Notes under the pieces: generated by a model
Database searches by the model: none
Seen by the model: only the letters and a program-made list of their open reading frames with translations
What the model was told of the DNA's origin: nothing
Part shown: piece after piece, positions 1-8,117 of the stretch
Position numbering within the stretch: the stretch's first letter is position 1
Layout of the letters: the number at the start of each line of letters is the position of its first letter
Origin: a virus
Strand: one strand, 5' to 3'
Virus record (IMG/VR): IMGVR_UViG_3300042922_000574
Span: 1-20,752 of that record
Length of the DNA stretch: 20,752 bases
Translations under genes and position numbers: made by a program

Positions 1-264
1 ATCAAGCGGGTTGTTCCCGATCCGGTTCCTACCGAGATCAAGACAGCCGGCGCTCAGATCGCTAGAGAGGCGGCGGCGGGCAAGTTGTACACGGCCACGC
101 AGAAGGAAGTGCAGAGCAAAACGGTTTCGGCCCAGTCCGGCACGTCCGTGAGCAAGACCTACGTGGCCGGATCTACTGATCAGTCGGCGGGTGTGAACTT
201 CGCCTTGGCGCTACTGGAGCCTTGGATCAAGCGCTCCGGCGTGATGATGCTGAAAAGGATCTGA
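1..264 (+). CDS. Head-tail connector, C-terminal part (DnaT-like/gp6-like family)
   Basis: This is an open frame from the window edge to TGA 262-264; the last 87 residues of a protein whose start lies to the left. The visible segment has VPTEIKTAGAQIARE, a serine/threonine-rich middle and an ending FALALLEPWIKRSG. That pattern (proline before a helix, polar strand region, then a helix with a Leu-x-Pro-Trp turn) resembles the C-terminus of the Pseudomonas phage family often labelled DnaT-like ssDNA-binding protein, which sits at the head-tail adaptor position and is probably a gp6-like connector. The next gene starts 2 nt later, so the two are co-translated. The family call is from memory and from position; the label DnaT-like should not be read as a replication function. 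Confidence 0.55.
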   Translation: MKRVVPDPVPTEIKTAGAQIAREAAAGKLYTATQKEVQSKTVSAQSGTSVSKTYVAGSTDQSAGVNFALALLEPWIKRSGVMMLKRI

Positions 265-266
265 TC

Positions 267-659
267 ATGAGTATGCGCGAAGAGATTCAGGCCGAAATGG
301 CTGAGGCGTTCGACGATCCTGACGGCCTCGCTGACGCGCTCCAGCCGGTGACCGGTGTGCGTAAGGTCGGGGGCGAGTATGACCCCGACCTGGGCGGCGA
401 GACGCCGGAGACCACCATCACTTACATGGGGCGCGGCGTCTTGGGCAGCTACCTGTCCAAGGAAATCGACGGCTCACTGATCCAAACCACCGACAAAAAG
501 CTTCTGGTGCTGCAAAACGAGCTGTTCGTGTCAGAGGCCGGTGTGCCGACAACGGTGCCCGCTACCCCGGCCATCGGCGATATCGTCAATGGGTTGCGGG
601 TGATGAACGTGTCTGCGGACCCTGCTGATGCAACGTGGACGGCGCAACTGAGGAAATGA
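267..659 (+). CDS. Putative head-tail joining (stopper) protein
   Basis: This encodes 130 residues starting MSMREEIQAEMAEAF. The frame is open further upstream to a TTG at 222, but ATG 267 has an AAAGGA Shine-Dalgarno about 8 nt upstream and avoids overlapping the preceding connector. The N-terminal helix is followed by DPDGLADALQPVTG, a GGE-YDPDLGGETPET turn and beta-rich sequence (LLVLQNELFV) ending in a strand pattern. Its position between the connector and a gp10-like protein is that of the head-closure or stopper component that caps the portal before tail attachment. Homologues are sometimes misnamed glutamate 5-kinase; no kinase motif is visible. The function rests mainly on gene order. 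Confidence 0.6.
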   Translation: MSMREEIQAEMAEAFDDPDGLADALQPVTGVRKVGGEYDPDLGGETPETTITYMGRGVLGSYLSKEIDGSLIQTTDKKLLVLQNELFVSEAGVPTTVPATPAIGDIVNGLRVMNVSADPADATWTAQLRK

Positions 660-660
660 C

Positions 661-1245
661 ATGGCCGCTCAATCCGGCAGCTTCGCCCTAAGCTTGGCCG
701 AGTTCGCCGCGCAAACCAGCGAAGCGATCGATGCCAGTGTGCGCGAGATCATCATCGAGGTCGGCAGCAGCCTGATCCGCATGTCTCCCGTGGGCAACCC
801 GGAGATCTGGGCGCAGAACGCAGTTACCTCCGAGTACAACAAGGCTGTCGACGAACACAACACTGCGCTGCGCAGCGACCCAGCGAACCTGACCAAGGGT
901 GGCAGGCTCAAGAAAGGTCGCAAGCTCAACGACGGCATGGACGTCAAGGCGCCAGAAGGATACGTCGGCGGCCGGTTCCGTGCGAACTGGCACATCTCTC
1001 TCGGTGTGGTCGAAAGCGTCACCTTTGACGAGGTAGACCCGAGCGGTGCCGAGACCACAGCCGCACTGGTCGCAGCCATGAGCGACTTCACCGCTGGCCA
1101 GATCGCCTACATCATCAACAACTTGCCCTATGCGATTCCGCTGGAGTTCGGCCATTCGACCCAGGCCCCCGGCGGAATGGTTCGGGTAACCGTGGCTCGC
1201 TTCCAGCAAATCGTGTTGGAGGCTATCAGGAACAACCAGGTATGA
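661..1245 (+). CDS. HK97 gp10-like tail completion (neck) protein
   Basis: This 194-residue protein is of the HK97 gp10 / phage neck family, which sits at the head-proximal end of the tail. The diagnostic part is the C-terminus, where YAIPLEFGHSTQAPGGMVRV (residues about 157-176) matches the family's conserved tyrosine-leucine-glu-tyr/phe-gly segment followed by a proline-glycine-met-val-arg turn. A lysine-rich stretch around residues 78-90 and the GGRFRANWHISLG strand precede it, as usual. The gene begins 1 nt after the previous stop, and its TGA overlaps the next ATG in an ATGA junction, so translational coupling is likely. Long antisense frames across this gene are shadows. Confidence 0.8.
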   Translation: MAAQSGSFALSLAEFAAQTSEAIDASVREIIIEVGSSLIRMSPVGNPEIWAQNAVTSEYNKAVDEHNTALRSDPANLTKGGRLKKGRKLNDGMDVKAPEGYVGGRFRANWHISLGVVESVTFDEVDPSGAETTAALVAAMSDFTAGQIAYIINNLPYAIPLEFGHSTQAPGGMVRVTVARFQQIVLEAIRNNQV

Positions 1246-1661
1246 GTCATGCAATCATCGCCTCGATCTACGAGGCAAAGCTGATCGCCTGGAACGCTGC
1301 CAGGTCGGAAAAACTCAAGATCGTTTTTGAGAACATGGCGTATACGCCCGCAGCTGGCGAGACCTACCTGCGGGCGTTCACCATTCCGGGCGACACGGCC
1401 AGCAACACGCTCGGGGGAGACCACCGGCTTTATACCGGCGTGTTCCAGGTCAGCGTCATTTCCCCGGCCGGCACCGGTAAAGCGAAAACCACCCCTATTG
1501 CTGCCGAGCTCATCGCGTTATTTCCGCTTTATGTGCGCGACGTGAAGAACGGTTTTGTAGTTACGCCCATGACGCCTGTAGATGTCGGCCCAGGCATCAC
1601 TGGCGGTTCAACCTACACCGTCCCGCTGTCGTTCACCTACCGGTCCGACACCACGCCATAA
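1242..1661 (+). CDS. Tail terminator protein (DUF4128-like, lambda gpU analogue)
   Basis: The 139-residue length is close to tail terminator proteins, which form the hexameric ring that ends tube polymerisation and docks the tail to the head. Supporting features are the N-terminal helix IIASIYEAKLIAWN, the centre YLRAFTIPGDTASNTLGG and the beta strand GVFQVSVISPAG, which resemble the DUF4128 group of Pseudomonas phages. It overlaps the gp10-like gene by 4 nt and is followed by a hairpin and then the tube gene, the standard terminator-then-tube order. The family assignment is by pattern and position. Confidence 0.78.
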   Translation: MSHAIIASIYEAKLIAWNAARSEKLKIVFENMAYTPAAGETYLRAFTIPGDTASNTLGGDHRLYTGVFQVSVISPAGTGKAKTTPIAAELIALFPLYVRDVKNGFVVTPMTPVDVGPGITGGSTYTVPLSFTYRSDTTP

Positions 1662-1683
1662 CCCGCCCGCTGGGCAAATCCTG

Positions 1684-1704
1684 AACCCGCCTTTGAGCGG
1701 GTTT
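1684..1704 (+). terminator. Hairpin before the tail tube gene (weak terminator or processing site)
   Basis: AACCCGC (1684-1690) pairs perfectly with GCGGGTT (1697-1703) around a 6-nt loop. Only a short T run follows (TTTCGTCATTT), so termination would be weak. It lies in the 69-nt gap before the tail tube gene, the most abundant tail protein, and may protect or process the 5' end of that message instead. Confidence 0.45.
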
Positions 1705-1730
1705 CGTCATTTCTGCAAAGAGGAAAACCC

Positions 1731-2378
1731 ATGAGCGTCAAAATCCCCAACGGCACCACATTCGAGATCGCCGCCACTCTCAGCGTGCCCAAAGCGTTCA
1801 CTGCGATCAGCAACGCCAAACCAGCGGTGCTCACTGCGGCGGCCCACGGCCTGACCAATGGCGACGTGATCGTGATCGATTCTGCCTGGGCGAAGTTGAA
1901 TGGCCGCCCGGCTCGCGTTATCGATTCGGATACTGGCGAATTCTCCGCCGAGGGCGTGGACACCACCAGCGTGAAAAGCTACCCGGTAGGCTCTGGCGCG
2001 GGGACTATTCGCGAGGCGACCGGCTGGACGCAAATCGCTCAGATTACCGAGCCTACTGCGAACGGTGGTGAGCAACAGTTTCTGACCTACGGCTTCCTCG
2101 AAGACGATGATGACCGCCAACTCCCAACCAACAAATCTGCCAGCAGCATGACGCTGCCGGTCGCTGACGACCCAGCGCAGGCCTATGTCTCGATCGTTGA
2201 AGCGGCTGACGAGGACAAGGAGCCACGCCTCATTCGTGCAAACCTGCCGGGCGGCGCGACGATTTACTACTACGCGTACGTGTCGATCACCGCGACCCCG
2301 ACACTGAGCCGAAACAACATCATGACGCGGACTATCACTCTGTCGTTCGCATCTCGCCCAACTCGCTACAACGCCTAA
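1731..2378 (+). CDS. Major tail tube protein (lambda gpV analogue)
   Basis: This 215-residue protein forms the stacked hexameric rings of the tail tube. It starts MSVKIPNGTTFEIAA at an ATG preceded by AGAGGAAAA, a strong Shine-Dalgarno. Sequence features include an early AVLTAAAHGLTNGDVIVID segment typical of Pseudomonas phage tube proteins, an acidic loop EDDDDRQLPT near residue 125, and a C-terminal strand-rich half (ATIYYYAYVSITATPTLSRNN) of the tube fold. It follows the terminator and precedes the G/GT chaperones, as in lambda. Strong beta character and the absence of any enzyme motif fit a structural role. Confidence 0.85.
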   Translation: MSVKIPNGTTFEIAATLSVPKAFTAISNAKPAVLTAAAHGLTNGDVIVIDSAWAKLNGRPARVIDSDTGEFSAEGVDTTSVKSYPVGSGAGTIREATGWTQIAQITEPTANGGEQQFLTYGFLEDDDDRQLPTNKSASSMTLPVADDPAQAYVSIVEAADEDKEPRLIRANLPGGATIYYYAYVSITATPTLSRNNIMTRTITLSFASRPTRYNA

Positions 2379-2387
2379 GGGGGTCCA

Positions 2388-2771
2388 ATGGCAAAGTTTT
2401 CCATCGCGCCGAAACCGACCTTCACGGTCGACGTGGCAATCCCGCAAGTCGGCGAAAAGCCGGCCATGGTGCCGTTTACTTTTAAGTATCGCGATCGAAC
2501 CGCGCTTGCCGAGTTGTTCGACTCCTGGAAGGCCAAGGCAGAGGCTATCGGCGAACGTTTCAAAGGCACAGAGCCGACGCTTGCCGAAGTCACTGCTGCG
2601 GAAGTCGAACAGGGCGTCGATCAGATCAAAGATCTGGTTGTTTCGTGGGGGTTCGGCGACAAGCTCAACGATGAGTCGATAACGGCGCTGGTGAAGAGCT
2701 GCATCGGCGTTTCAGATGCCGTCGTGAAAGCCTATAGCGAGGCCTTCGGCAAGGCCCGTCTGGGAAACTAA
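2388..2771 (+). CDS. Tail assembly chaperone, short form (gpG-like)
   Basis: This 127-residue protein is the unshifted product of the G/GT pair. Such chaperones coat the tape measure protein and recruit tube subunits, and are absent from the finished virion. The body has an N-terminal strand region (KPTFTVDVAIPQVGEKP) and the typical YRDRTALAELFDSWKAKAEAIG helix, then VVSWGFGDKLNDESITALVKS, the pattern of Pseudomonas phage tail assembly chaperones. A GGGGG Shine-Dalgarno lies 4 nt before the ATG. The gene ends CTG GGA AAC TAA, where a slippery heptamer touches the stop codon, so a fraction of ribosomes should continue into the next frame. Confidence 0.85.
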   Translation: MAKFSIAPKPTFTVDVAIPQVGEKPAMVPFTFKYRDRTALAELFDSWKAKAEAIGERFKGTEPTLAEVTAAEVEQGVDQIKDLVVSWGFGDKLNDESITALVKSCIGVSDAVVKAYSEAFGKARLGN

Positions 2772-3091
2772 CCGCCGCTGCCCGTGCGCTTTACGAGGTT
2801 GAGAGTGATGCCGAGCAGATGGCGATGTTCGGCTTTTCTCCTGACGACTACGACGAAACCTTCGAAGTCTGGCCGGACAACTGGAAATCATTCCTTGTTA
2901 TGGACTCGATGTGGACCCAGTGGCGCACTGGTGCATGCGGCGCAACCGGTCTCGATTACGGCGTTCTCACTGACGTGATGAAGCTTCTCGGTATTCCTGC
3001 CGAGGAACGTTCACGCGTGTTCCAAGACATTCGCGTCATGGAATCGGAGGCGATCGCAGTCATGGCTGCGGCCCGCGACAACAGCCCTTAG
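2388..3091 (+). CDS. Tail assembly chaperone frameshift fusion (gpGT-like), -1 slip at 2762-2768
   Basis: Slipping one base back on G GGA AAC (2762-2768), just before the TAA of the short form, joins the G frame to an open -1 frame that runs to TAG 3089-3091. The fusion would be about 234 residues: 127 from G and 107 from T. The T part contains ALYEVESDAEQMAMFGF, then DETFEVWPDNWKSFLVMDSMWTQWR, the DUF1799-like signature found in gpT-type domains. The T frame has no good start of its own: ATG 2819 (MAMFGF) lacks a Shine-Dalgarno and would cut off the conserved entry helix. Lambda uses GGGAAAG in the same place and direction. The fusion links tape measure to tube subunits during assembly. Confidence 0.82.
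2762..2768 (+). other. Programmed -1 frameshift site GGGAAAC
   Basis: In the G frame the bases read G GGA AAC followed at once by TAA. This fits X XXY YYZ, and a -1 slip re-pairs as GGG AAA and then reads CTA ACC GCC into the T frame. The direction, site and neighbours match the lambda G/GT arrangement; the last base is C instead of G. Confidence 0.82.
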
Positions 3092-3118
3092 AAACGGGCA
3101 TTTATTCAAGGTGAGTCG

Positions 3119-6100
3119 ATGAACATTGCAGAGCTCGGCGTCAAGATCGACTCGGCCGATGCAATTCAGGCTAAAACCAGTCTGGATGAAATGGCGAAGG
3201 CCGGCGGCCGCGCAGAGCAGTCCGCCGTTTCGTTGATGAACGAAATGCAGGCGCTGGAGAAATCGCTATCTACCAGCGCCAAGACCACTCAGGATCTCGC
3301 AAAGCAGCGCGAAGCACTGGCAAAGCTGACAAAAACCGGCGCCTATGGCGAGGCTGAGGCAGCGAAGCTATCAGCGCAGCTCGACAAGCAGCAGGTGGCG
3401 CTGGCCAAGTCGGCCATGGATGAGCAAAAGGCTCTGAACAGCCTGCTGGGCGCAATTGACCCGGCCCGCGCTGCGCTGTCCAAACTGGACACGCAGGTTG
3501 AGCAACTCGGCAAGCATTTAGACGCCGGTCGCATCAGCCAGGACCAATACAACTCAGCGCTGAGTAAGATCGACAAGGACTACGACAAGCTCGAAAAAAC
3601 CACCACCGGCTTCGACAAACTTCGCCTCGGCACCCGCCAGGCCCAAGAGAACGTCGTGCAGCTGGGTAATGCCCTGTCGTCTGGAGACTGGGGAAGTGGG
3701 GTTCGCGCCGTTGCTCAGCTGGGAGCCGGGGCCGGCGCCGGTGCCGCTGGCTTGCTCGCTATTCTTGCGCCACTCGCACTGGCTGCCGCAGCTGTTGGCG
3801 CGCTGGCCGTCGCCTATTACAAGGGCAGCGAAGAACAGGACGCCTATAGCAAATCCTTGATCCTCACCGGCAACTACGCAGGTGTGAGTGCCGGTCAGTT
3901 GGGCGAAATGGCTCGTCAGGTGAGTGCCACTGTAGGCACTACCGGTCAGGCGGCTGAAGTGCTCGCGCTGCTGGCGGGAAACGGAAAAATTGCGGGAGAG
4001 AGTTTTGCCGGGATCACCCAGGCTGCTGTGTCAATGCAGGAGGCTACCGGCAAGGCAGTCAGCGAGACGGTTACCGAATTCGCCAAGCTCGCCGATGACC
4101 CGGTAAAAGCGTCCGCCGCGCTCAATGAGCAGTACCACTATCTGACCGCTTCGGTTTATTCGCAGATTGCAGCGCTGGAACAGCAAGGCGACCACGCTGG
4201 CGCGGTAATGCTTGCGACTGAGCAGTACGCCGATGCGATCAACGAGCGCACGCCGCGCATTCTGGAGAACCTGAGCTTTTGGGAGAAGGGATATAAAGCG
4301 GTTGCGCGCGCGGCAGACAATCTGAAGAACATCGGCCGTCCTGATATCGACGCTGATATTGAGCAGGCCCGGCGCAATCTCGCTTCCGCACAAAAGGGCG
4401 ACGTCGGGGCGTTTCAAAACCAGAAGGAGATGGTCGAGCTCTACTCCAATCAGCTGAACATGCTGGAGGACCAGAAGGCAGCCCAGGCCGATATCGCAAA
4501 ATGGGAAGGCGAGCAGGCGAAAGCGCAGGGCGATGCAGTGTCGTCGATGTCGAAGATCGACGCGTTGGCCAAGTCCTCTTGGACGAACGAGCAGAAGCGC
4601 ACCGAGGCTATAAAGGAGTACAGGCGCCAACTCGATGACATACGCAAGGTCGCTCCGAACGATCCGCGCCTGAGCCAGGCAGCTATCGACAAGAACATTG
4701 CGAACATCAACGACAAGTTCAAGGATCCAAAAACACCTGCCGGTAGCGTCGACACTACAGGCTTCAATAACGCGAAAAACGCTTTGGCCGAGACACTGGC
4801 CTACTACAAAAATGCTGACAAGGAACTTGAGGCGTCTCAGCGCGCCGGTGTCATCTCCCAAGCAGATTACACCGAGCAGCGCGTGAGCCTACTCAACCAG
4901 CAGGCCAACGAAGTTTCCCTAAGCTACCAGGCTGAAATTGATGCCCTCGAAGCGGTCAAGGCCAAGAAGGGCACGACCAGCGCTCAGATCATTCAGATTG
5001 ACCAGAAAATTGCCGACGCCCGCAGTGCCATGGTTAAGGCGCAGCAGGACAGCGACAGCGAGCTGGCCCTGATCGCGACCAACGAAGAGGGCCGTCTTCG
5101 TAAGCAGACTCTGGCGGTCAACTCTTACACGAGTGCTTTGCAACAGCAGGTCGACACCCTTCGTCAGCAGGGGCTGCGGGCCGCGTCCGGCCTCGGACAG
5201 GGAGACCGGCAGCGCGGACTGACCGAGCAGCAGAACGGAATCGACGATCGATTCAATCAGCAGCGTCTGGAGTTGGCCAACCAGTACGGCGATGGCTCAC
5301 GCGGTATGAGCCTCGAGGAGTACACCCAGAAGCTCGCCGCGCTGAAAGCCACGCAGCAAGATCTGCACGACACGGTGCAGGCGAACTACGACGACATGAC
5401 AGTCGCCCAAGGCAGTTGGAGTGCCGGTGCTTCCTCAGCTTGGCAGAACTACTTGGAATCAGCCCGTGATGTCGCGGGACAGACGAAAAGCCTGTTCACC
5501 AATGCCTTCAGTTCGATGGAAGACGCTGTCGTCAACTTCGCCATGACCGGGAAGCTGTCGTTTGCTGACTTCACCAAGTCGATTCTGGCGGACATGGCGC
5601 GGATCGCTACCCGTCAGGCCAGTTCGGCGCTGCTGAGCAGTCTGGTTGGCGCTGGCGCAAGCTACTTCGGTGGAGGCGGCGCGGCAACCTCGGCAGGCTC
5701 CGCTGCGGCGGGATACAGCGGTGACTTGTCAGGCTTCACGCCGGGCAGCGTCCAAGCGAATGGTGGTGCATGGTCCGGTGGCGTTCAGATGTTCGCCAAT
5801 GGCGCGGCGTTCACCAACTCCGTCGTGAGCAAGCCGACAGCCTTCGGCATGGCAGGCGGGCAGACCGGCGTCATGGGCGAGGCAGGGCCTGAGGCAATCA
5901 TGCCACTGACCCGCACCGCCGGCGGTCAACTGGGCGTCCGGGCAATCAGCGGCGGCGGGAGTGGGGGCGGCAGCGTCTACAACTTCCCCGTCGCGGTATC
6001 GGTGCAAACCCAGGGCAATGGCGGCGCGGCCAGCACGGAAGACACCTCGCAGCTTGGCAAGGGGATTCAGCAAGCGGCGAAAGCCGAAGCTGAAACCGCC

Positions 6101-6160
6101 ATCGCGCGAGCGCTGCAGCCCGGCGGCTCAATCTGGAAACTCACGAACGGGAGGGGCTGA
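3119..6160 (+). CDS. Tail length tape measure protein (lambda gpH analogue)
   Basis: This 1013-residue protein sets tail length and is probably injected with the DNA. The N-terminal 190 residues are alanine/glutamine/lysine-rich helix (coiled coil). A hydrophobic stretch around residues 204-233 (AGLLAILAPLALAAAAVGALAVAYY) could enter the membrane. More long helices follow to about residue 720. Residues about 765-850 match the lambda-family tape measure C-terminus: SLFTNAFSSMEDAVVNFAM then GKLSFADFTKSILADMARIA. The end is glycine/serine-rich with GEAGPEAIMPL, a common motif of these proteins. The ATG has an AAGGTGAG Shine-Dalgarno. The stop overlaps the next start in TGATG. Lambda gpH is 853 residues, so a somewhat longer tail is expected. 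Confidence 0.95.
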   Translation: MNIAELGVKIDSADAIQAKTSLDEMAKAGGRAEQSAVSLMNEMQALEKSLSTSAKTTQDLAKQREALAKLTKTGAYGEAEAAKLSAQLDKQQVALAKSAMDEQKALNSLLGAIDPARAALSKLDTQVEQLGKHLDAGRISQDQYNSALSKIDKDYDKLEKTTTGFDKLRLGTRQAQENVVQLGNALSSGDWGSGVRAVAQLGAGAGAGAAGLLAILAPLALAAAAVGALAVAYYKGSEEQDAYSKSLILTGNYAGVSAGQLGEMARQVSATVGTTGQAAEVLALLAGNGKIAGESFAGITQAAVSMQEATGKAVSETVTEFAKLADDPVKASAALNEQYHYLTASVYSQIAALEQQGDHAGAVMLATEQYADAINERTPRILENLSFWEKGYKAVARAADNLKNIGRPDIDADIEQARRNLASAQKGDVGAFQNQKEMVELYSNQLNMLEDQKAAQADIAKWEGEQAKAQGDAVSSMSKIDALAKSSWTNEQKRTEAIKEYRRQLDDIRKVAPNDPRLSQAAIDKNIANINDKFKDPKTPAGSVDTTGFNNAKNALAETLAYYKNADKELEASQRAGVISQADYTEQRVSLLNQQANEVSLSYQAEIDALEAVKAKKGTTSAQIIQIDQKIADARSAMVKAQQDSDSELALIATNEEGRLRKQTLAVNSYTSALQQQVDTLRQQGLRAASGLGQGDRQRGLTEQQNGIDDRFNQQRLELANQYGDGSRGMSLEEYTQKLAALKATQQDLHDTVQANYDDMTVAQGSWSAGASSAWQNYLESARDVAGQTKSLFTNAFSSMEDAVVNFAMTGKLSFADFTKSILADMARIATRQASSALLSSLVGAGASYFGGGGAATSAGSAAAGYSGDLSGFTPGSVQANGGAWSGGVQMFANGAAFTNSVVSKPTAFGMAGGQTGVMGEAGPEAIMPLTRTAGGQLGVRAISGGGSGGGSVYNFPVAVSVQTQGNGGAASTEDTSQLGKGIQQAAKAEAETAIARALQPGGSIWKLTNGRG

Positions 6161-6498
6161 TGGCCATCGAGACATTCACTTGGCCAACCCAGCACGGTGA
6201 CGCGCCCGAGATCTTGTATCGGGTGCGCACCGCGCAGTTCGGCGACGGCTACAAACAGGAAGTTGGCGACGGGCCAAACAACAAGGAAGACGCTTACCCG
6301 ATCACCTACAGCGGACCTCAGGCCAAGGTTCTGGAGATCATGGCGTTCCTCGATCGTCATGCCGGCGCGAAAGCCTTTCTGTGGACCACGCCACTGGGCC
6401 AGCTTGGCCTGTTCACCTGCAAGAACCCCGTACCCACTCCGGTGGGCGGCGGCGTTTTCAGACTCACCGCCACGTTCGAGCGGGCATTCCATCCATAA
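6160..6498 (+). CDS. Minor tail protein M
   Basis: This 112-residue protein is of the lambda gpM family and acts at the distal tail tip, where it joins the tip complex with gpL and gpJ. It begins with FTWPTQHGDAPEILYRVRTAQFGDGYKQEVGDG, carrying the family's conserved phenylalanine-glycine-aspartate-glycine-tyrosine motif. The middle AKAFLWTTPLGQLGLFTC and the C-terminal VFRLTATFERAF are also typical. It starts inside the TGATG overlap with the tape measure stop, after GGAGGGG, so the genes are translationally coupled. The length is close to lambda gpM (109). Confidence 0.92.
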   Translation: MAIETFTWPTQHGDAPEILYRVRTAQFGDGYKQEVGDGPNNKEDAYPITYSGPQAKVLEIMAFLDRHAGAKAFLWTTPLGQLGLFTCKNPVPTPVGGGVFRLTATFERAFHP

Positions 6499-6507
6499 GG
6501 GGCAATC

Positions 6508-7257
6508 ATGCCGCTGATCAGTGACATCCAGGTTCTTGAGCCTGGCAGCGAAGTGCTGCTCTTTGAATTGGACGGCACAGACTACGGCGCTGACTTGTTG
6601 CGCTTCCACGGGCACGCGATACCGCACACGCCGGCCGAATTGATTGCCGCCGGCGCTAATGCCGACCAGCTGCCGGCCAAGGCGATCTACTGGCAAGGCA
6701 ACGAGTACAGCGCCTGGCCGATGCAGATCGACGGTATCGAGGCGAACGGCGACGGCACGGCGGTACGACCGACGCTGTCCGTCGGCAACGTCAACGGGCG
6801 CATCACCGCTCTCTGTCTGGCCTTCGAAGATCTGCTCGAATTCAAGCTGACGATGCGCCACACGCTCGGCACTTACCTCGACGCGGCGAACTTCCCGGCC
6901 GGCAATCCGACGGCAGATCCAACCCAAGAGACAATCGAGGTCTGGTACATCGACCAGAAGACGAACGAGGACGGGGAAAACGTCAGTTGGGAGCTGGCCA
7001 GCCCGGGCGACGTCGGCAATGAGTCAATCGGCCGGCAAGCGACAACTCTGTGCCACTGGTGCCTTACCGGCGGTTACCGGGGGCCGAACTGCGGGTACAC
7101 CGGACCGTACGTCACGAAGGACGGAGTCATCACCGACAACCCCGAACTGGACCAATGTGACGCCACGCTGGGCAAGGGCTGCATCCCGCGCTTCGGCGAA
7201 GGCAACCCACTGCCGTTTGGTGGCTTCCCGGCTGTTTCCCTGATCGCACGGAGCTGA
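6508..7257 (+). CDS. Minor tail protein L, probable Fe-S protein
   Basis: This 249-residue protein is of the lambda gpL family, a tail-tip protein. The N-terminal region (SDIQVLEPGSEVLLFELDGT) and the middle RPTLSVGNVNGRITALCLAFEDLLE are characteristic. The C-terminal domain keeps four cysteines at about residues 185, 195, 217 and 225, in LCHWCLTGGYRGPNCGY and DQCDATLGKGC, spaced much like the four that hold a [4Fe-4S] cluster in lambda gpL; C182 is an extra one. The start follows AAGGGG and a 9-nt gap after M. It is followed one base later by K. Confidence 0.93.
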   Translation: MPLISDIQVLEPGSEVLLFELDGTDYGADLLRFHGHAIPHTPAELIAAGANADQLPAKAIYWQGNEYSAWPMQIDGIEANGDGTAVRPTLSVGNVNGRITALCLAFEDLLEFKLTMRHTLGTYLDAANFPAGNPTADPTQETIEVWYIDQKTNEDGENVSWELASPGDVGNESIGRQATTLCHWCLTGGYRGPNCGYTGPYVTKDGVITDNPELDQCDATLGKGCIPRFGEGNPLPFGGFPAVSLIARS

Positions 7258-7258
7258 C

Positions 7259-8029
7259 ATGCGAAAGCACATCTTGAACGCGATCCAGGCGCACGCGGCA
7301 GTCGAGTACCCGAAAGAGTGCTGCGGGCTGCTGCTGGCGATCGGTCGCAAGCAACAATACTTCCCCTGCATCAATGTCTCTACCGAGCCAAGCGAAGAGT
7401 TCCGGATCAATCCCGAGGAATACGCGGCGGCCGAGGACATCGGTGAGGTGATCGGCGTGGTGCACTCACATCCGGACGCGACCAGCAGACCGTCACCGCG
7501 CGACCTCGCCATGTGCGAAGCGACTGCGATGCCCTGGTACATCCTGAGCTGGCCGGAAGGCGATCTGCGGACCATCGTTCCCACCGGTGAAGTGCCGCTG
7601 CTGAAACGGCCTTTTGTACACGGCGCCTGGGACTGCTGGCAGGTCTGCGCCGATTGGTACAAGCGCGAGTGGGGCTTGGAGTTCGAGCCCTTCAAGCGCG
7701 CCGATGGCTGGTGGGAAAGCAATGAAAACACCAGTCTGTACGAGGCGAACTACGAGGCCGCCGGCTTTTACCGTGTCGACCAGCCGCAGCGCGGCGACAT
7801 GATCGTGATGGAAGTGGGGCGCACGGTTTATCCGAACCACGCCGGCATTTTTCTCGGCGCTGATCCAGCTCTGCCGGGCGAAGATGCCGCCACGTTTGGC
7901 CCCGGGCCTTTCCTGCTGCACCACCTGTACGGCAGGCCTTCAGAGGTCATTGTCTTCGGTGGGCCTTGGCTCGATCGCACACGTCTAATCCTGAGGCATA
8001 AATTCTATCAACAAACCGCGTATTACTAA
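7259..8029 (+). CDS. Tail assembly protein K: JAMM peptidase plus NlpC/P60 hydrolase
   Basis: This 256-residue, two-domain protein is of the lambda gpK type. Residues about 1-110 form a Mov34/JAMM domain with E20 (PKECCGLLL) and an intact H69-x-H71-x7-S79-xx-D82 zinc motif in VVHSHPDATSRPSPRD. Residues about 115-225 form an NlpC/P60 domain with the catalytic cysteine C126 (HGAWDCWQ) and histidine H194 (PNHAGIF). Such proteins assist tip assembly and may cut peptidoglycan cross-links during entry. It starts 1 nt after L. Base composition turns AT-rich in the final nine or so codons (KFYQQTAYY), right where the accessory block begins, so the extreme C-terminus may have been replaced by the insertion. 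Confidence 0.93.
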   Translation: MRKHILNAIQAHAAVEYPKECCGLLLAIGRKQQYFPCINVSTEPSEEFRINPEEYAAAEDIGEVIGVVHSHPDATSRPSPRDLAMCEATAMPWYILSWPEGDLRTIVPTGEVPLLKRPFVHGAWDCWQVCADWYKREWGLEFEPFKRADGWWESNENTSLYEANYEAAGFYRVDQPQRGDMIVMEVGRTVYPNHAGIFLGADPALPGEDAATFGPGPFLLHHLYGRPSEVIVFGGPWLDRTRLILRHKFYQQTAYY

Positions 8030-8062
8030 GCTTCATGGATGGTATTAACCTTACACCCAGCT

Positions 8063-8091
8063 TTGGCGATGCGTGTTAATGGTGGTAGATT
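8063..8091 (+). promoter_or_regulatory. Possible promoter of the Imm-like/lipoprotein block
   Basis: TTGGCG (8063-8068) and TAGATT (8086-8091) are 17 nt apart; each matches the sigma-70 boxes at 4 of 6 positions. It lies in the AT-rich gap after K, upstream of the Imm-like start at 8118. This is a pattern match only. Confidence 0.3.
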
Positions 8092-8117
8092 GCTGCGATC
8101 AATTTAGGGAGATGAAT

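Noticed and set aside
222-266. Upstream TTG start for the head-tail joining gene
   Set aside because: It would overlap the connector gene; ATG 267 has the better Shine-Dalgarno and spacing.
4031-4861. Long minus-strand frame inside the tape measure gene
   Set aside because: Low-complexity leucine/arginine/valine sequence that mirrors the helix-coding plus strand; no family or control signal.
6067-6927. Minus-strand frame crossing the H/M/L junctions
   Set aside because: It crosses three coupled tail genes and shows no recognisable protein.
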